Part shown: one piece after another, positions 24,533 to 36,385 of the stretch
Layout: each line of letters starts with the position of its first letter
Numbering within the stretch: position 1 is the stretch's first letter
Assembly (NCBI GenBank): GCA_916700875.1
Contig: CAKAKS010000032.1
Coordinates: forward strand, 18,219,629-18,283,628
Length of the DNA: 64,000 nucleotides
Reading direction: 5' to 3'
Source: Sebastes aleutianus
Lineage: Eukaryota > Chordata > Actinopteri > Perciformes > Sebastidae
Made by a program: the position numbers and the translations under genes
Notes under the pieces: generated by a model
Told to the model about the DNA's origin: nothing
The model's input: the letters and a program-made list of their open reading frames with translations, nothing else
Database searches by the model: none

Positions 24533-27002
24533 GTCAACAGTGAGGTCTTTAGGAAGCAGAAATCAAGAAAGATTGCTTTTCCTAGCCTTTAGCCATACCA
24601 TAGTTACTGTGTGCAGATATTGTAGAAAGCGAGACTTTTTAAAAACGTAGACCTTGGACATAAAACATCATGGAAAATAATGTAAGGTTTTGCAGAACTG
24701 TCTCCTACAGACATTGTTATCTGGTTGTGTCGCATATTGGTTGTTATAGTGGGTCAGTCTAGTCTATATTATGATGGTTAACCTTTTGTTACTTCAGTAG
24801 TAACATTACATTACTACAGCGAGTAGTAGTAGTTTTCCACAAATTTTGTGTTTTAGGCTAATATCAAATGTGTAGACTTCCTGTCACTCACTTGACACTA
24901 AGACTGAAAACGGAAACTAAACATAGATTTAATGAGCTAAAAATGTAAAAGACTCACATATTTTTATTTAAATGTCTGGTGAAGGATTTGCTCATTAAGC
25001 CATTTAACAGATATAAGCAACTTTTCACAGCTTTGATTTATCTTTCAGAGATTTTGACACTAAGCCTTTTATCAATGTCAGTTTTCAGATTCCCTGCTGA
25101 GTTTGTTATCATCAAAACTGTCTCACAAAGTGAGTAATCATCAGTATATCCAACTTGCAATAATATCATTTATTAGTCACAATCAACCTATGTTCGGCTG
25201 TTTGTTTGTCAGATATTCATTTCCAATGAAGGTAGACAGTTGGCTTCAAACTAAATGGTTTGAAAAAGACAAATTATTCCTGCATAGAAGACCTGCTTAC
25301 AGCGTATAAAAAGCCCATTGCTGTTACATTTTAATCACTCTTACTTCAAACCTTCTCCCGACATCAAAGACGGTGTTTGGGGCACAAGTCAGACAGTTAC
25401 CTACGGATCAGAATAGAGCGGGAGCTGATTTACATGGAGGAATATTCCCGCCGAATGGTAATTTGCTGTTTCTGCCCCATATTGGCAGTGACCTTCTGCC
25501 CCTTGTGCTTTTGAAATGCTCATCTGATCAGGACGTTCATGCGGGAAGAAGCACAAACGTGGGAAACAAGCTCTCCAAAACACACAGATGATTATACCAG
25601 CTTCTCGTTTCATCTGCAAAACAACTTTGTTATTTAGACTACATGTCTCTTTAATAAGTGTAGTTCAGACTGTGCAGTTTTCTCTGAATCGCGGTGGTCA
25701 TCAGCGGTTTGCTCCTTCTCACCTTGCCTTTCTACATTCTTTACTTCCAAAAAAATATGTTGTAAACATAAAATTCAGACATTATAGAATTCACAATAAA
25801 GCGCACTACTAAAATGCACCAATAAGCAAACATCAACACACTTCGCTGAACAAACCAAAACAAACACCAACAGCCGTCCTTGGGCTGGGTTCAGGCCGGG
25901 CAGAGGGGCAACCTAAAGACTCAGAAAGTGTGTAATGAGGATTTTACTGCTCATGGGGACTGGAGGAAAACAGTGGTCTGCTGCCCTGGTGGCTTGTGCC
26001 GGGGATCAATGGTCATTAATCTTTCTAGAGAGGCTCCGGCTGCACTTTTTAGGGGGTATAGAAGGATTGCTGACCCAAGTACAGGACGTCTTTCTGGGTC
26101 CAACAGGCAAGGTTTTCTGTGTTTGGACGCCACAGCACTTCTCGTCTGTTTTGTCCAGCTCCAAGCAGAGCTCAGTCGGGGTGGAGACTCAAGTGGAGCG
26201 CAGACACAAATCATTAAGCAGCAGCTGACACACATGAACTTACTTGCTCTTTTCTCTTTTGTGATTCTGCAGGGGAAGATTTTGTTAACTATGTATTGTC
26301 AGCGCTGGTAGAAGTATTCAGTACTCTGAATTTTCAGATCCTACCTTTTGGCTCCTGGTTCAGATTCCCCCTTTTAAAAAGCAATAGATAGAGGCACTCA
26401 TTCATTCCCACTGCCATTTCCCTTCTGAACTCAGGCCAGGCCAGCAGGGAGGTAGTGGGTGAGTGCTTTGATGATGAGGATGGTGTCAATGTTGATAATG
26501 ATGATGTCGGTGATGTCGGTTATGACAGTGTTTCACGATGCTGGCTGTCTGTGTTGACTTTGCTTGTTTTTGCACTTATTATTGTATTTATACTGGTGTT
26601 TTATCTATTTATAGTAGTGATGTTGATCTGAATTGATGTCCTGAAATTCAGCATTTTTATTCTTGTATCTTGTAATTCCTGGGACCACCTTCCCCCCCCA
26701 CCCCGCTTTGCATCTTATTGTCTTACCTATGTCTTGATGCAAAAAACAATCGCCCTCCAGAGACAAATAAACTTAAAAGCTGAAGTTGAAGATCCTGTAA
26801 ATACAAGTACTGATACAAGAACAAAAAATACAGCATTACAAGTATAAGTGCTGCATTCAAAATCCAACTGAAGTAACAGCATAAGCTGCGAAATATACTT
26901 ACATTGATTGTTAATACTGATGCAACAATGTGTAATGTTTACTTTTATAGCTGGTTGAGTTGTTGCTAGTTTTAATTACTTTATATGCTGTTCGGTAATA
27001 TA
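24533..27002. other. No gene recognised
   Basis: The longest frame (25880-26311, 143 codons) shows no domain and overlaps frames on the other strand of similar length. 26560-26790 resembles a degraded retroelement 3' tail (GACAAATAAACTTAAAAG). Confidence 0.4.
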
Positions 27003-27250
27003 GTCCAGTGGGATCCGAACTAGGGGACAGGCCCCCTTAAAGGGTCACAAGATAAATCTGAGGTGTCATGAGATGATACTGTTCCTGTGGTAGGAAAGCA
27101 GAAAAAGAAAATTCTGCTACATACTGTACATTTGTATTGAATTTTCTCAAGGCCTCTTTTATCATTGAACTGTTTTTTAAATTAAACCATTTGAGAAGTT
27201 TAGAGGGGGAATCTCTCTTTATGTAAACAATGTGTTGTATTTTCGAAGCT
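27003..27250. repeat. Family J fragment
   Basis: It has GGGTCACAAGATAAATCTGA, GGTGTCATGAGATGA and CATTTGAGAAGTTTAGAGGG. Relatives lie at 32690-32960 and, complemented, at 76-140 of the window (GAGATGAATAATG side). Confidence 0.55.
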
Positions 27251-27259
27251 GGAGGCATT

Positions 27260-27488
27260 TGGGCTGCACAATTATGGCCAAAATGATAACCACGATTATT
27301 TTTGGTCAATATTGAGATCACAATTATTTATCATTATTATTCATTGATTTTAGGGACAAAATATTTTTATTGCTCTTTGCCCCTCTGCTCTCTAAAACGA
27401 GTAATGCAATGCATTTTAATGTCAGTATTGCAGTCGATATATATAATATAATGATCGCGATTAACATTTGATTAATTATGCAGCCCTA
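27260..27488. mobile_element. Short TIR element (hAT-like MITE)
   Basis: It is bounded by GGGCTGCACAATTA and TAATTATGCAGCCC. The interior is AT-rich with CACGATTATTTTTGG and GATCGCGATTAA words. I recognise this type as common in fish, but no exact 8-bp duplication is evident. Confidence 0.65.
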
Positions 27489-29021
27489 ATTTCCATTTGA
27501 AATGTGGTGAAGTAGAAGTGTTAAATAGCACAACACGGAAAAACTCACCTCAATATTGTACAGTGCTTGTGTAATGTTACTTTCCACCACTTTGTATTGC
27601 ATGTAGGTGTTGCTTATGTGCTGTAAAGGCACTTTAAACTACTGTACCTGAGATACATCAAGTGTTATTATTTCTTTACAGCTTTATATCTCTGATAATG
27701 ATACATAACAACAACACATAATAGCATTTACCAACAATCTTAACTCAGCTACTGTAGCTTTTGAATGTAATACTGGCCCTGTAAAACCAACAGTCTTCAC
27801 TGACTATAATAATTTAATGTAAAACATAATTTAAAGCATTTAAACACTAATATTTTCTGTCAGATGCAATCATATCATGCTAATATTTTCCCGCCGCAAG
27901 GTTAGAAAATTGCCAATAAACCACCTGGGAAGGAAGGAGCAGACCTCCCTACCGCTGTGGAAAATATTTGGAGGGTACCTTTCACTCTCAAGTGAAGTCA
28001 TGAAACTTAATGACACAAAAGTATGGTTGAATAGTTTAATGAACCTGCACATATAATCCCTGTGTGATTCAACCGCCCACGCAACACTTTCAGGGAGCAG
28101 CTAATGTAACGTTATAAAGAATTATAGGCAGCGCTCTAAGTAAAATAGAGCTGTCATCTCACACGATATAATAACAGTAGTTTATACACTCTTACCAACA
28201 TTAGTGCACTGTACCATGAGGTATTATACTGTACATGACATTGTACCATTAAAATAGGCAGGCGACCTATTGACATTCTTTGGCTCTGTTCAGACCTGGC
28301 ATAAACATGCGTCTCCGGTGGTTTGCCTGAATAGTAGAGACTACCAGTAGACAATAACCTAATATTTTTATGTCAATGAAATGTACCCAAATTCACGAAT
28401 ATGTAGGATATTACTACCAAAGAGTAAAAATCGTTTTGACAAGAGCCGCTGCCGCCATTTTGGACTGAAATAGCTTGTCATATTTATAATATTTCATTGT
28501 TCAACACAGGCCATTTTGGTAGAATATGACAATAGAATAGAAATAATGTGATTTTACTTTTGTACGGCACTTTTTAGGTGGACATTTTACTGGCGTCCGG
28601 TAGTCGCTTTCAGTCCAAAATGGCGGAAGCGTAGCTTTTCTGCTGATGTTGCAATGGAACAAACAATCGACTTTCCCTTCTTGGCAACACATGTTCTTTG
28701 TTACTACTGACATTCCTGTAATATTACGTTGCAACGTCTGCTGTATTAGCCATGTTTTTACTACGTGTTTATTTGCATATAGAGCGGGGAAGTGAGATCC
28801 GGTTACAAGTTGTCACTCAAGACGCATGTGGAGGCGCATCTTGATGCCAAGTGTGAATAGACGTACCACTTGTGATCAGCTCACCCAAGACATACTGTAT
28901 GTTAACGCCAGGTCTGAACAGGGCCAGTGTCTTAATGTAAAAGCTACCCAAAAAAATGTTTTATCTCATATCTTCATAACCATGCTGATATGTGTGACTA
29001 TTATAGCTAAAAAATGCCCAG
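27489..29021. other. No gene recognised upstream of the tektin-like exons
   Basis: Searched by eye for tektin rod exons on the plus strand without success. 28450-28640 contains a short inverted pair: CCGCCATTTTGGACTGAAA at 28451-28469 and its complement TTTCAGTCCAAAATGGCGG at 28607-28625. Confidence 0.4.
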
Positions 29022-29355
29022 GAGCGCCAGCGCCGCATCACAGATGATGCCCTGAGGCAGAAGATCAATGAGCTGAGCAAGGTCCAGAATACACTGATCT
29101 GGGAGCGGCAGCAGGTCAGTCTACTGGATTGTAGTCACAATTTAATCTACCATCCACAGACCAAGTTTTGTGATGTTCACTCATTCTTCTGTGGCTTTCT
29201 GTAATCTCCAGATAAGGGATGAGATATCTGATCAGACAAAGGACATACAGAAAGTGGTGGGTCGGATCAGGAATTATGACTCCAAGTTGCATCAGGCCGA
29301 CCACCGCCTGGACATCCTCAACCAAAGACCCAGAGTACTTCACTTTCTCCCTCAG
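29022..29355 (+). pseudogene. Isolated tektin-like C-terminal exon pair (partial gene or relic)
   Basis: Two exons of phase 0: 29022-29114 (31 codons, ends CAG|GTCAGT) and 29212-29355 (48 codons, acceptor CTCCAG, donor CTCAG|GTCAGC), separated by a 97-bp intron. An alternative donor after 29334 (AGA|GTACTT) is also in phase 0. The peptide runs ALRQKINELSKVQNTL, then IRDEISDQTKDIQ, then KLHQADHRLDILNQRP. As I recall the family, it aligns without gaps over about 63 residues to the tektin segment that ends in AQTRLxxRxxRPNVELCRD. The diagnostic nonapeptide is not intact here: after RP comes RVLHFLPQ. Tektins are coiled-coil proteins inside axonemal doublet microtubules. I could not find an upstream rod exon or a following exon with the CRD motif, so this may be a relic, a gene with very long introns, or a diverged paralogue. 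Open frames and intact splice sites argue against great age. The paralogue cannot be named. Confidence 0.55.
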
Positions 29356-30160
29356 GTCAGCACAGCTTGAATAACTAAATATCACTGAGTCATGTAGGAG
29401 TTCGTATCCTTCATCTGCCCCGCGCTGTGCAGAGCTGTGTTTTGGGGGCGTAGACTGTAAATGCAACCCGGACTTCACCGACAGGCACAGCGCTGCTTGA
29501 CTGGAGTCAAGGGCACTTAGTGACATGATACTAATAGAGGGTGGCACCGAGACATGAAAAATACAAACACATTTAGTTAAGAGGGCTTCAAGGATCTCAT
29601 AGGGCAAAGCTGTAACTCTTTACACCCCGACAACAGCAGCTGTGCTTTTATGGAACCGTAAATATGAGGTTTTCAAAAGGAGCGATTCATCTTTGCATCT
29701 TTTCTACCCAGGAATTTCAGTGACCAATATGGTGAAATACATGAAAAGCTTGAGACAGATTGCTCAGTTTTCCATCAAATGATGCTTGAACAAGACACAC
29801 ACTGTGTCCATACTACATACTAATGCTATACAGCATGTACTACATACTAATCATCATAGTATGCTGATTTAGCAGTTAGTATACAAAAATGTCAACATCA
29901 TTTGCCAATTTAGACTAACAGGAGATGACATTGTGTGACACTGTGTGTTAATCAAACTGCAATATTGGAAAGATACGGCTACTTAGATGCAAATTTCCCA
30001 AAACTGAATATTTATTTTTTGTTAAGATTTTTTTTTTAGCTGTTTTACCACCACCTACAATTTATTTAAAAAAAAATTCCAGAAGTGAGCAGCACCTCCA
30101 TGTCCTTTGTGCATTTCATTGTGCAAATTGACTGTATTTAGTACACATTATTCTGTCTGC
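29356..30160. other. No gene recognised downstream of the tektin-like exons
   Basis: No exon continuing the tektin frame was found. 29810-29890 has CATACTACATACTAATGC repeated, a common fish repeat. A 163-codon minus-strand frame (29607-29116) is antisense to the tektin exons and has no family match. Confidence 0.4.
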
Positions 30161-30168
30161 TTTGAGTA

Positions 30169-31030
30169 CAGAGACAGATCTACGCACAGGCATTGTAGGC
30201 ACATGCCTAGAGCCTTTTTGCCACTAGGGGGCCCAGATAGAGGGGCAAAGAATATCACCAGCCTACATAATACAAATATTTTAAAATACATGTAAAACAT
30301 TATTTCATGTAGGCTACATTAAAAATATATATGTAATATGAATATAACAGGCTATATGAAGACATCGGGTTGACTTTTATGTAAACTATCAGTAGATAGA
30401 ATTCACCGATGTTCCCTAAACGTCTCATATGCAGGCTACTGCTACTGTCCAGCGACTCCACATTGCAGCCTGTAACAACAACAAAAGGCTACTGTATATG
30501 TATTAATCAGAGCACTCACATAAGAACATATAGCACTAAATATTTTTTTTATTGAATTGAACCATATTCAACTGTAGTTACAGTCATTTTTGCTCACAGC
30601 TACAGTGTTTTGTAAATCCACAAATGTTTTCTGTGGTGACTAAGATTTGAATTGTGATTGTTTTATAAACTTTTTGTCTGCGTTTCATTTGTTCATTCTA
30701 AATTGACGGAATTATAGTTGTAGTTGTTTTATAACACTAAACATTTAGTAACGTGCATTTCTATTATGAAGCATATTGACCGGGGATCATTGAATCTCAT
30801 TTTCTGTTGTAGTATTATTTGTTATTGTTTGTTGCTTCAAAATTCATTAGCACCTTCGCTAAACAATCCAGCCCCCCGTAGGTCCTCCAATCAAAATTCT
30901 GTCACGCTGCCGCTGATAATGTGGCAGATTAAAAGTAATTTTGTTTGTTTACCAAATATTAAAATGTGCATGTAGGGGGCCCGAAAAATACACTCTGCCT
31001 AGTGTAATCTATCCATTTAACCCGGCTCTG
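30169..31030. mobile_element. Non-autonomous hAT-like element with 8-bp TSD
   Basis: It starts CAGAGACAGATCTACG and ends AACCCGGCTCTG, giving short imperfect termini of CAGAG type. A perfect 8-bp duplication TTTGAGTA lies at 30161-30168 and 31031-31038. The length is 862 bp. An 83-codon frame at 30724-30975 has no transposase similarity that I recognise, so the element is probably internally deleted. Such termini are typical of Charlie-like hAT elements. Confidence 0.8.
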
Positions 31031-31038
31031 TTTGAGTA

Positions 31039-32689
31039 TACTATTTTGTCTTTTCACCGTTGGGTTGTTTTGTAAGTTATGTTAGTGACGTGTTTTTTTA
31101 GTAACGTTTGTGACATGTTTTCTGTACTTCTGTTACATTTTTTATATTGTTTTTATGTATTTTACTTAGTTTACGTACTTATTTTAAGGCCAACCATGAC
31201 GTTTTTCTCAAACCTAACTAAGTGGTTTTGTCGCCTAAACCTGAGTAAGTGGTGTTGTTGCCCTTCTGCTGGTGCTGGTATTGCTCCTTCATGGTGCTAG
31301 ATGAAAAGCACCCACTGACTTAACACCCCTAGAGCACCTCCAGCATGGCTAAAAAAAAAAACAGTCATTGGTGAATGAATTCTTAAATCATAAAGTTGTT
31401 GTATTTCTGTCTCTGGCGGCTTCACCAACTCTGCAGCCCTCAAGCGTCATGTTTCTATCTTTCTGTCAATTTCTCCAGTTTTACTAAAATGTCATTAAAT
31501 CCAAAGCAGGATGCAGTTAAATGCCCTCTTGCATTTGTTTTGACACACTGGCAGATGGTGTTCCTGGTTATAGAACAAAGCTGACTTTATTGAAAACTGA
31601 CAGAGAGACAGCAAAAAGCTCAGATACCATAGCCCATCACTTTGACCAAATGGAGATGAGAAAAGATTATTACATTTCATACAAGTGAACTTTTGACCCC
31701 TACGCTGCTTCCATGTAAACATCCCAACACAGCAGGGGCTGTACTGTACATGCATCACAACCTTTCCTTCTTATAGTAGTTCATTTATTTTTACTGTCTT
31801 CTAGCCTACTTTTTTTCCCATGGTCAGTATCACAATGGCACCAAGGAAATATTTTATACATTCGGCTCATTATTCACTATGTCTAATTAATGCTACACTC
31901 GAAATAGAAAGTCGAAAGTGCAATTTAGCATCTCCTGCCTGTCCCTGCAGAGGAATCCATTTAGGTGCAATGTAAAATCCTCTTTGATGTAGAAATACTT
32001 TTTTCTCATTGGTATCCAGAACTGTTGATGTGCAACACAACAGCTGACCCTCTGTTTTATATTCTCAAAGGGATTCATTTTGCTGCAGCCCCTGTAGCTA
32101 GTCGTACTTCAGAATTTCAATTATTATTATTATATTTTTCTTGGGTTTCATTGAATGTTTTTGCATCTGCTCAATCATGCATTTACCAGCTCTTGTACCA
32201 GTTGATAGATGTCTTACATGTTGCATGAAGCGATAAAGGATCACCCATTAGGAATATTAGTAGAACCATGTTTTGATTAAAAAATGTTAAATAAATAATA
32301 GTGTAATATATAATCTACAAAATAGAAGGTAGAAAATTACCTTTAAACCACTATTGTTTACATTTTACATCTTCTCAATGCTTAAATTTAAAGCTCAAAG
32401 TACTCAGACACTATACTTACGTAAAAGTACCAATACAACAAATTCAATATACTTAATTACAAGTAAAAGTCCTACATTCAAAATCCTACTAAAGACAAGG
32501 TACAGAAGTATTAACAGCAAAATGTACTTAAAGTATCAGAAGTAAAAGTACTCGCTGGCCCGTCAGTGATATTAATACATGATCGTTTGGTAATACTGAT
32601 TCATCAATAGCATCCTAAGCTTGCAGCATTTTACTGTTGTAGTTGGTCAAGTGGAAGCTAGTTTTAACTCTGTTATATTAGTAGTTTAG
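31039..32689. other. No gene recognised
   Basis: 31195-31260 carries the AACCTAACTAAGTGGTTTTG and CGCCTAAACCTGAG motif of family A. 32390-32560 has ACTTAAAGTATCAGAAGTAA and AAAAGTACTC words of a common fish repeat. No exon found. Confidence 0.4.
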
Positions 32690-33200
32690 TCCAGTGGTTT
32701 CCAACATGGAGGTCAGGCCCATCTCCAAACAGTGACAAGTTCATTCTGGGGGGGTCATGAGATGATTAACGACTGCTGAAAAGAAAACAAAGTTGTGCTA
32801 CCCAAATTTGAATAATTTTACCACTTCTGGCCTGGAGCAGTTATTTGAATGAAACCATCTGAGAAGTTTAAAAGGAGAATGCCTCTTTGGTGGAACTGCT
32901 AACGACTCATACACATCTGAATGGGTCACAAGCCAAAAATGTTTGCTCTCAACATGGAGACGGCTGATTTGACAGCTCCCAGCTAACAGTGCTAACAGCG
33001 CAAACAACGGCAATACTACTGACAGAGCTAACAGTGTTAACCTGGGGGTAATCGGAAGATGGGTACTTCACTTTTGCAACGATGACGTTGGTTGGGACGC
33101 CGTTATCAGCGGAAACCGCTGTATGAGCGCATTGCAGAGCAACGGCTGTAAACTAGCCAGGGGGGCACGCTCACATGCACGAACATGCACTAAAAGGCAC
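32690..33200. repeat. Family J copy 2 with a K-type extension
   Basis: It begins AGTCCAGTGGTTTCCAACAT, has GGGTCATGAGATGATTAACG and AACCATCTGAGAAGTTTAAA, then a GCTAACAG-rich stretch. 33088-33190 (CGTTATCAGCGGAAACCGCT, GTATGAGCGCATTGCAGAGC) recurs inverted at 45190-45310. Confidence 0.5.
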
Positions 33201-35432
33201 GCGTCTGACTTCATTGTCTGCTCAGGTAGACATTACTCCTCTATATCTTTACATAGCAAATAGTTGTTTGCTGCTATATTATGCCCTGAATGTCATATAG
33301 TGAACCTTATTTCTCTTTGAAATGTAATGGATTTTAATTACCTCAAAATGGTGCTTAAGTGCAGTACTTAAATGAGTAAATGTAATCAGTTACTTTCCAC
33401 CACTGATGCATAAAACTTAAATGCAACAAAGTGCGTAGTGATGGACATGTCAGCTGACACGTCCTCTCTCCAGAGAGTTCATTCACAGGAAAGGAGTATT
33501 GCAGTTTTTCAATTAGAGTGTCCCACTTTTTCCAAACCTCTATGAGCAAAAAAATAATAATGTAAAAATTAAGCTCTCAACTGCAAGATGAGGATAAGTA
33601 AGCAGCCTTCTTGTTATTGCATGAGCAGAGCTTCGCCCCGTAGCAGGCTGTGGTGGTTTAATATTTAATGATCTTCTCTGACTCCAGGAGCAAATCTTGG
33701 CAAACCACTTCTTCACTGTGAAGAAACCACGATTATATTTATAAGTGCAATGTTGTTTGAAACTGGACTCCTTTTAAAAAACTGTGTCACATATGAGAAG
33801 TCGATATGAAGTAGTTCTGGCGAGGTTAACAGCTGTTTCACATTCAAATTACAAATTGTGGGTCTGTTTGTTTTTGTGTTTGGAGTTTTTTTTTCTTTCT
33901 TGGCCATGAGCCGTCCAGTGAAAGGCCCAGATGACCCAGATCAGGGCCAGCCGAGCTGAGCAGAAAGCAAGGAATCACTGTGGATCTCATCTGGCCTTCA
34001 ATGTGGACACATGACGGACCTCAGCTGGGTCTGAGTTTACCACAGCATGCACTCGCAGGAGAGCCAAATACACTAATTAGTTACATAAAGAGTTACTTTC
34101 CCAAACTAGATATCCACCATCATACAAAGCATCGTTTACTCTTTCAAAACGATTGCTGGCATCAAAGCAGGACTCCCTGTGGAGGCTAATAGCATCAGCA
34201 GATGTCTGCTTGCAAAAAAGTGGCATTTGTAAATGTGAGTATTGATATATTCAGCAGGAGTACTTTCTGTGGCTATACAATAGCAGAAGATGCAGGAAAA
34301 TGAGTGTGTGTCTGTATGTAAATATATATATTGTGTGAGTCTTTGAGTCTCTGTATATTCATAGGAATGAATTAGCATGTCTTAGGCTTTACAGTCGCCT
34401 ATAAAATAGAGCTGATTTGTTGTCTGAATAACTGCAGTACATCTGCATTTTCTTGTATGGACGACTGTTTTGCCGTCATTTTGCTCCCCTAAAAGGCTGA
34501 AAATCCCATTAAATCTCTTTCAACATCCCTTATGTTAATGTTTGTGCCATACTGCAGGTCTTGCCCTAAATTCCTGACAGGCACTATTCCCAGTAATTAG
34601 GCTGACGCCAGCTCGGCTTTGAGATTCCCTGTGACAGAGTGGCAAAGAGTGTCAGGTATAAATTATATTTACAATAAACTCAGCCAGCGGACCGTGTTTC
34701 TAAAGCACGCCAGCCCTTCAAACGACATCATTTAGTCAACATGCAGCATTACCAAAGAAACAGATGTTTGGTGTTATTTGGTGTTTTTTGGCCCACATAT
34801 CCTGACTTGAGCTTGTGGGCATTTATCCACTAATAGTAGATGTACCTCTTTATTCACTGACTTCATTAGTATACTGAGATTTCTATTTGTGTCTTTATAT
34901 TTTGTGTCTTGTTTCTCCTTGTGTATGAGTGCAGCATTTGTACTTAAAGTCAGTTTTTTACCATTATAAGCAAAAGCAGGGTTCACAATCTTTGATCTTT
35001 ACCTCTGTTTCAAAAGGTAAAGCACGTCCCTGGTTCACATGTTGCCTCTGGTTGAACTCTGTGTTGTCGCACAGCATAAGGACGAAAATGATGTGATGCA
35101 GATTGAAGCCTCGGAGAGCCGTCTCTATCAAAACATTTGTCATCCAAACTAATCAAGGCGAGGCAGCTACATTCATTAGCTCGCCTCAGTTTCGTGCCCA
35201 CTTGTCTGCAGACTTCAAGCTCCATTATTGTTACGGGATAGCTCTGTGACATTTGGCTTCCACTCTGAATATTCATAATGTCCACAGTGAATGCGCTGTG
35301 AGTGATCAGCAGGCCTGACGTGCTCAATGTACAAACATCAATAGTGACTGTGCTCCGAATTAGTGAATGTAATTTCATTGAATTAATCACATGGTGGAAT
35401 ATCATGGTATGTTGTTATTTAGAAGACTTACA
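33201..35432. other. No gene recognised; possible conserved block
   Basis: 34540-34700 is unique-looking with CCCAGTAATTAGGCTGACG. Otherwise AT-rich with short frames. Confidence 0.35.
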
Positions 35433-36385
35433 ATAGATGGTGTTTGGCAATGGTTCCCAGCCTTTTTGGCTTGTCATCCCCAATAGGCAACCTCCCCGTC
35501 TGAAAAGTGAAGCCAATGCGGAAGTGCCTTAAACTTGCATTCTTTCTAATAGCCAGCAGGGGGCGACTCCTCTGGTTGCAAAAAGAAGTCTGATTATATA
35601 GAAGTCTATGAGAAAATGACCCTACTTCTCACATTGTAAACATGAGTTTATGGTCTCAATCGCTAGTTTCAAGTCTTCTTCAATACAGCATGATGTTCAT
35701 TTAGTAAATTATGGCCCCATTTAGAGTAAAATAGACCATAAATCAGGGTATGCTTTAGGGCATGGCTACCTTGTGATTGACAGGTCGCTACCACGGCGTT
35801 GTCCGGTCTGGGAGTTGTCCGCGTTTTCGTCTTAAAACTTGTGTTTTCAGTTTATGAAAGTTAATTGTAACATTTTTGTTCACCTAAAAATGTCTTATTC
35901 AACATTCAGTTGTACTTTGCTCCACCCTCTCGTGTCACTTCTGATTGCAAAAAAACAAGATGGTGACGGCTAAAAACCAAGTTGGGGACAGTCAAAATGC
36001 CGAATTTGAGGCATCAAAACTGCAGTCCACAAACCAATGGGTGATGTCACGGTGCCTATGTCCACTTCTTATATATAGTTTATGGTCTGGATGCACAGAA
36101 TCCAGGAAAAAAAGGACTCCTGTTTCTGAGACTTATGATTTAAAAGTTACAGGCCAAAATATAAAGTTCATTGTTATCGCACTACCATCTGGCCAAATTG
36201 TACCACATTCAACACTGTACTCCCTTGGGCCCTGAGCAGTGCACCCGCCAAGTGTGGAGTCGATCGGATGAGCGGTTCTCGAGATGTGTGAAGGATGTAC
36301 GGAAAGACAGACAGACAGAGATTCCTCGCTGTATAGTTAGATGGTGTTTGGCAGTGGTTGCCATGGCTTTTTGGCTTGACATCTC
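35433..36385. repeat. Family I element inside a duplicated J-type flank
   Basis: The core 35480-36085 runs from CAACCTCCCCGTCTGAAAAG to CACTTCTTATATATAGTTTA, a common fish MITE type. Flanking copies of about 48 bp (35433-35480 and 36338-36385), starting TAGATGGTGTTTGGCARTGG and including TTTTTGGCTTG, repeat in the same orientation. Minor frames (35945-36235, 36171-36482) are not genes. Confidence 0.55.

Noticed and set aside
25880..26311. 143-codon plus-strand frame
   Set aside because: No recognisable domain, and equally long frames in other phases and on the other strand.
29420..29450. CGCTGTGCAGAGCTGTG as a possible tektin LCRD exon
   Set aside because: Reads ALCRA but lacks an acceptor at the right place and the frame stops soon after.
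29116..29607. 163-codon minus-strand frame
   Set aside because: Antisense to the tektin-like exons, no family match.
33645..33745. Possible terminal exon after CTCCAG at 33688 (EQILANHFFTVKKPRLYL)
   Set aside because: One splice site only, 18 codons, no family match.
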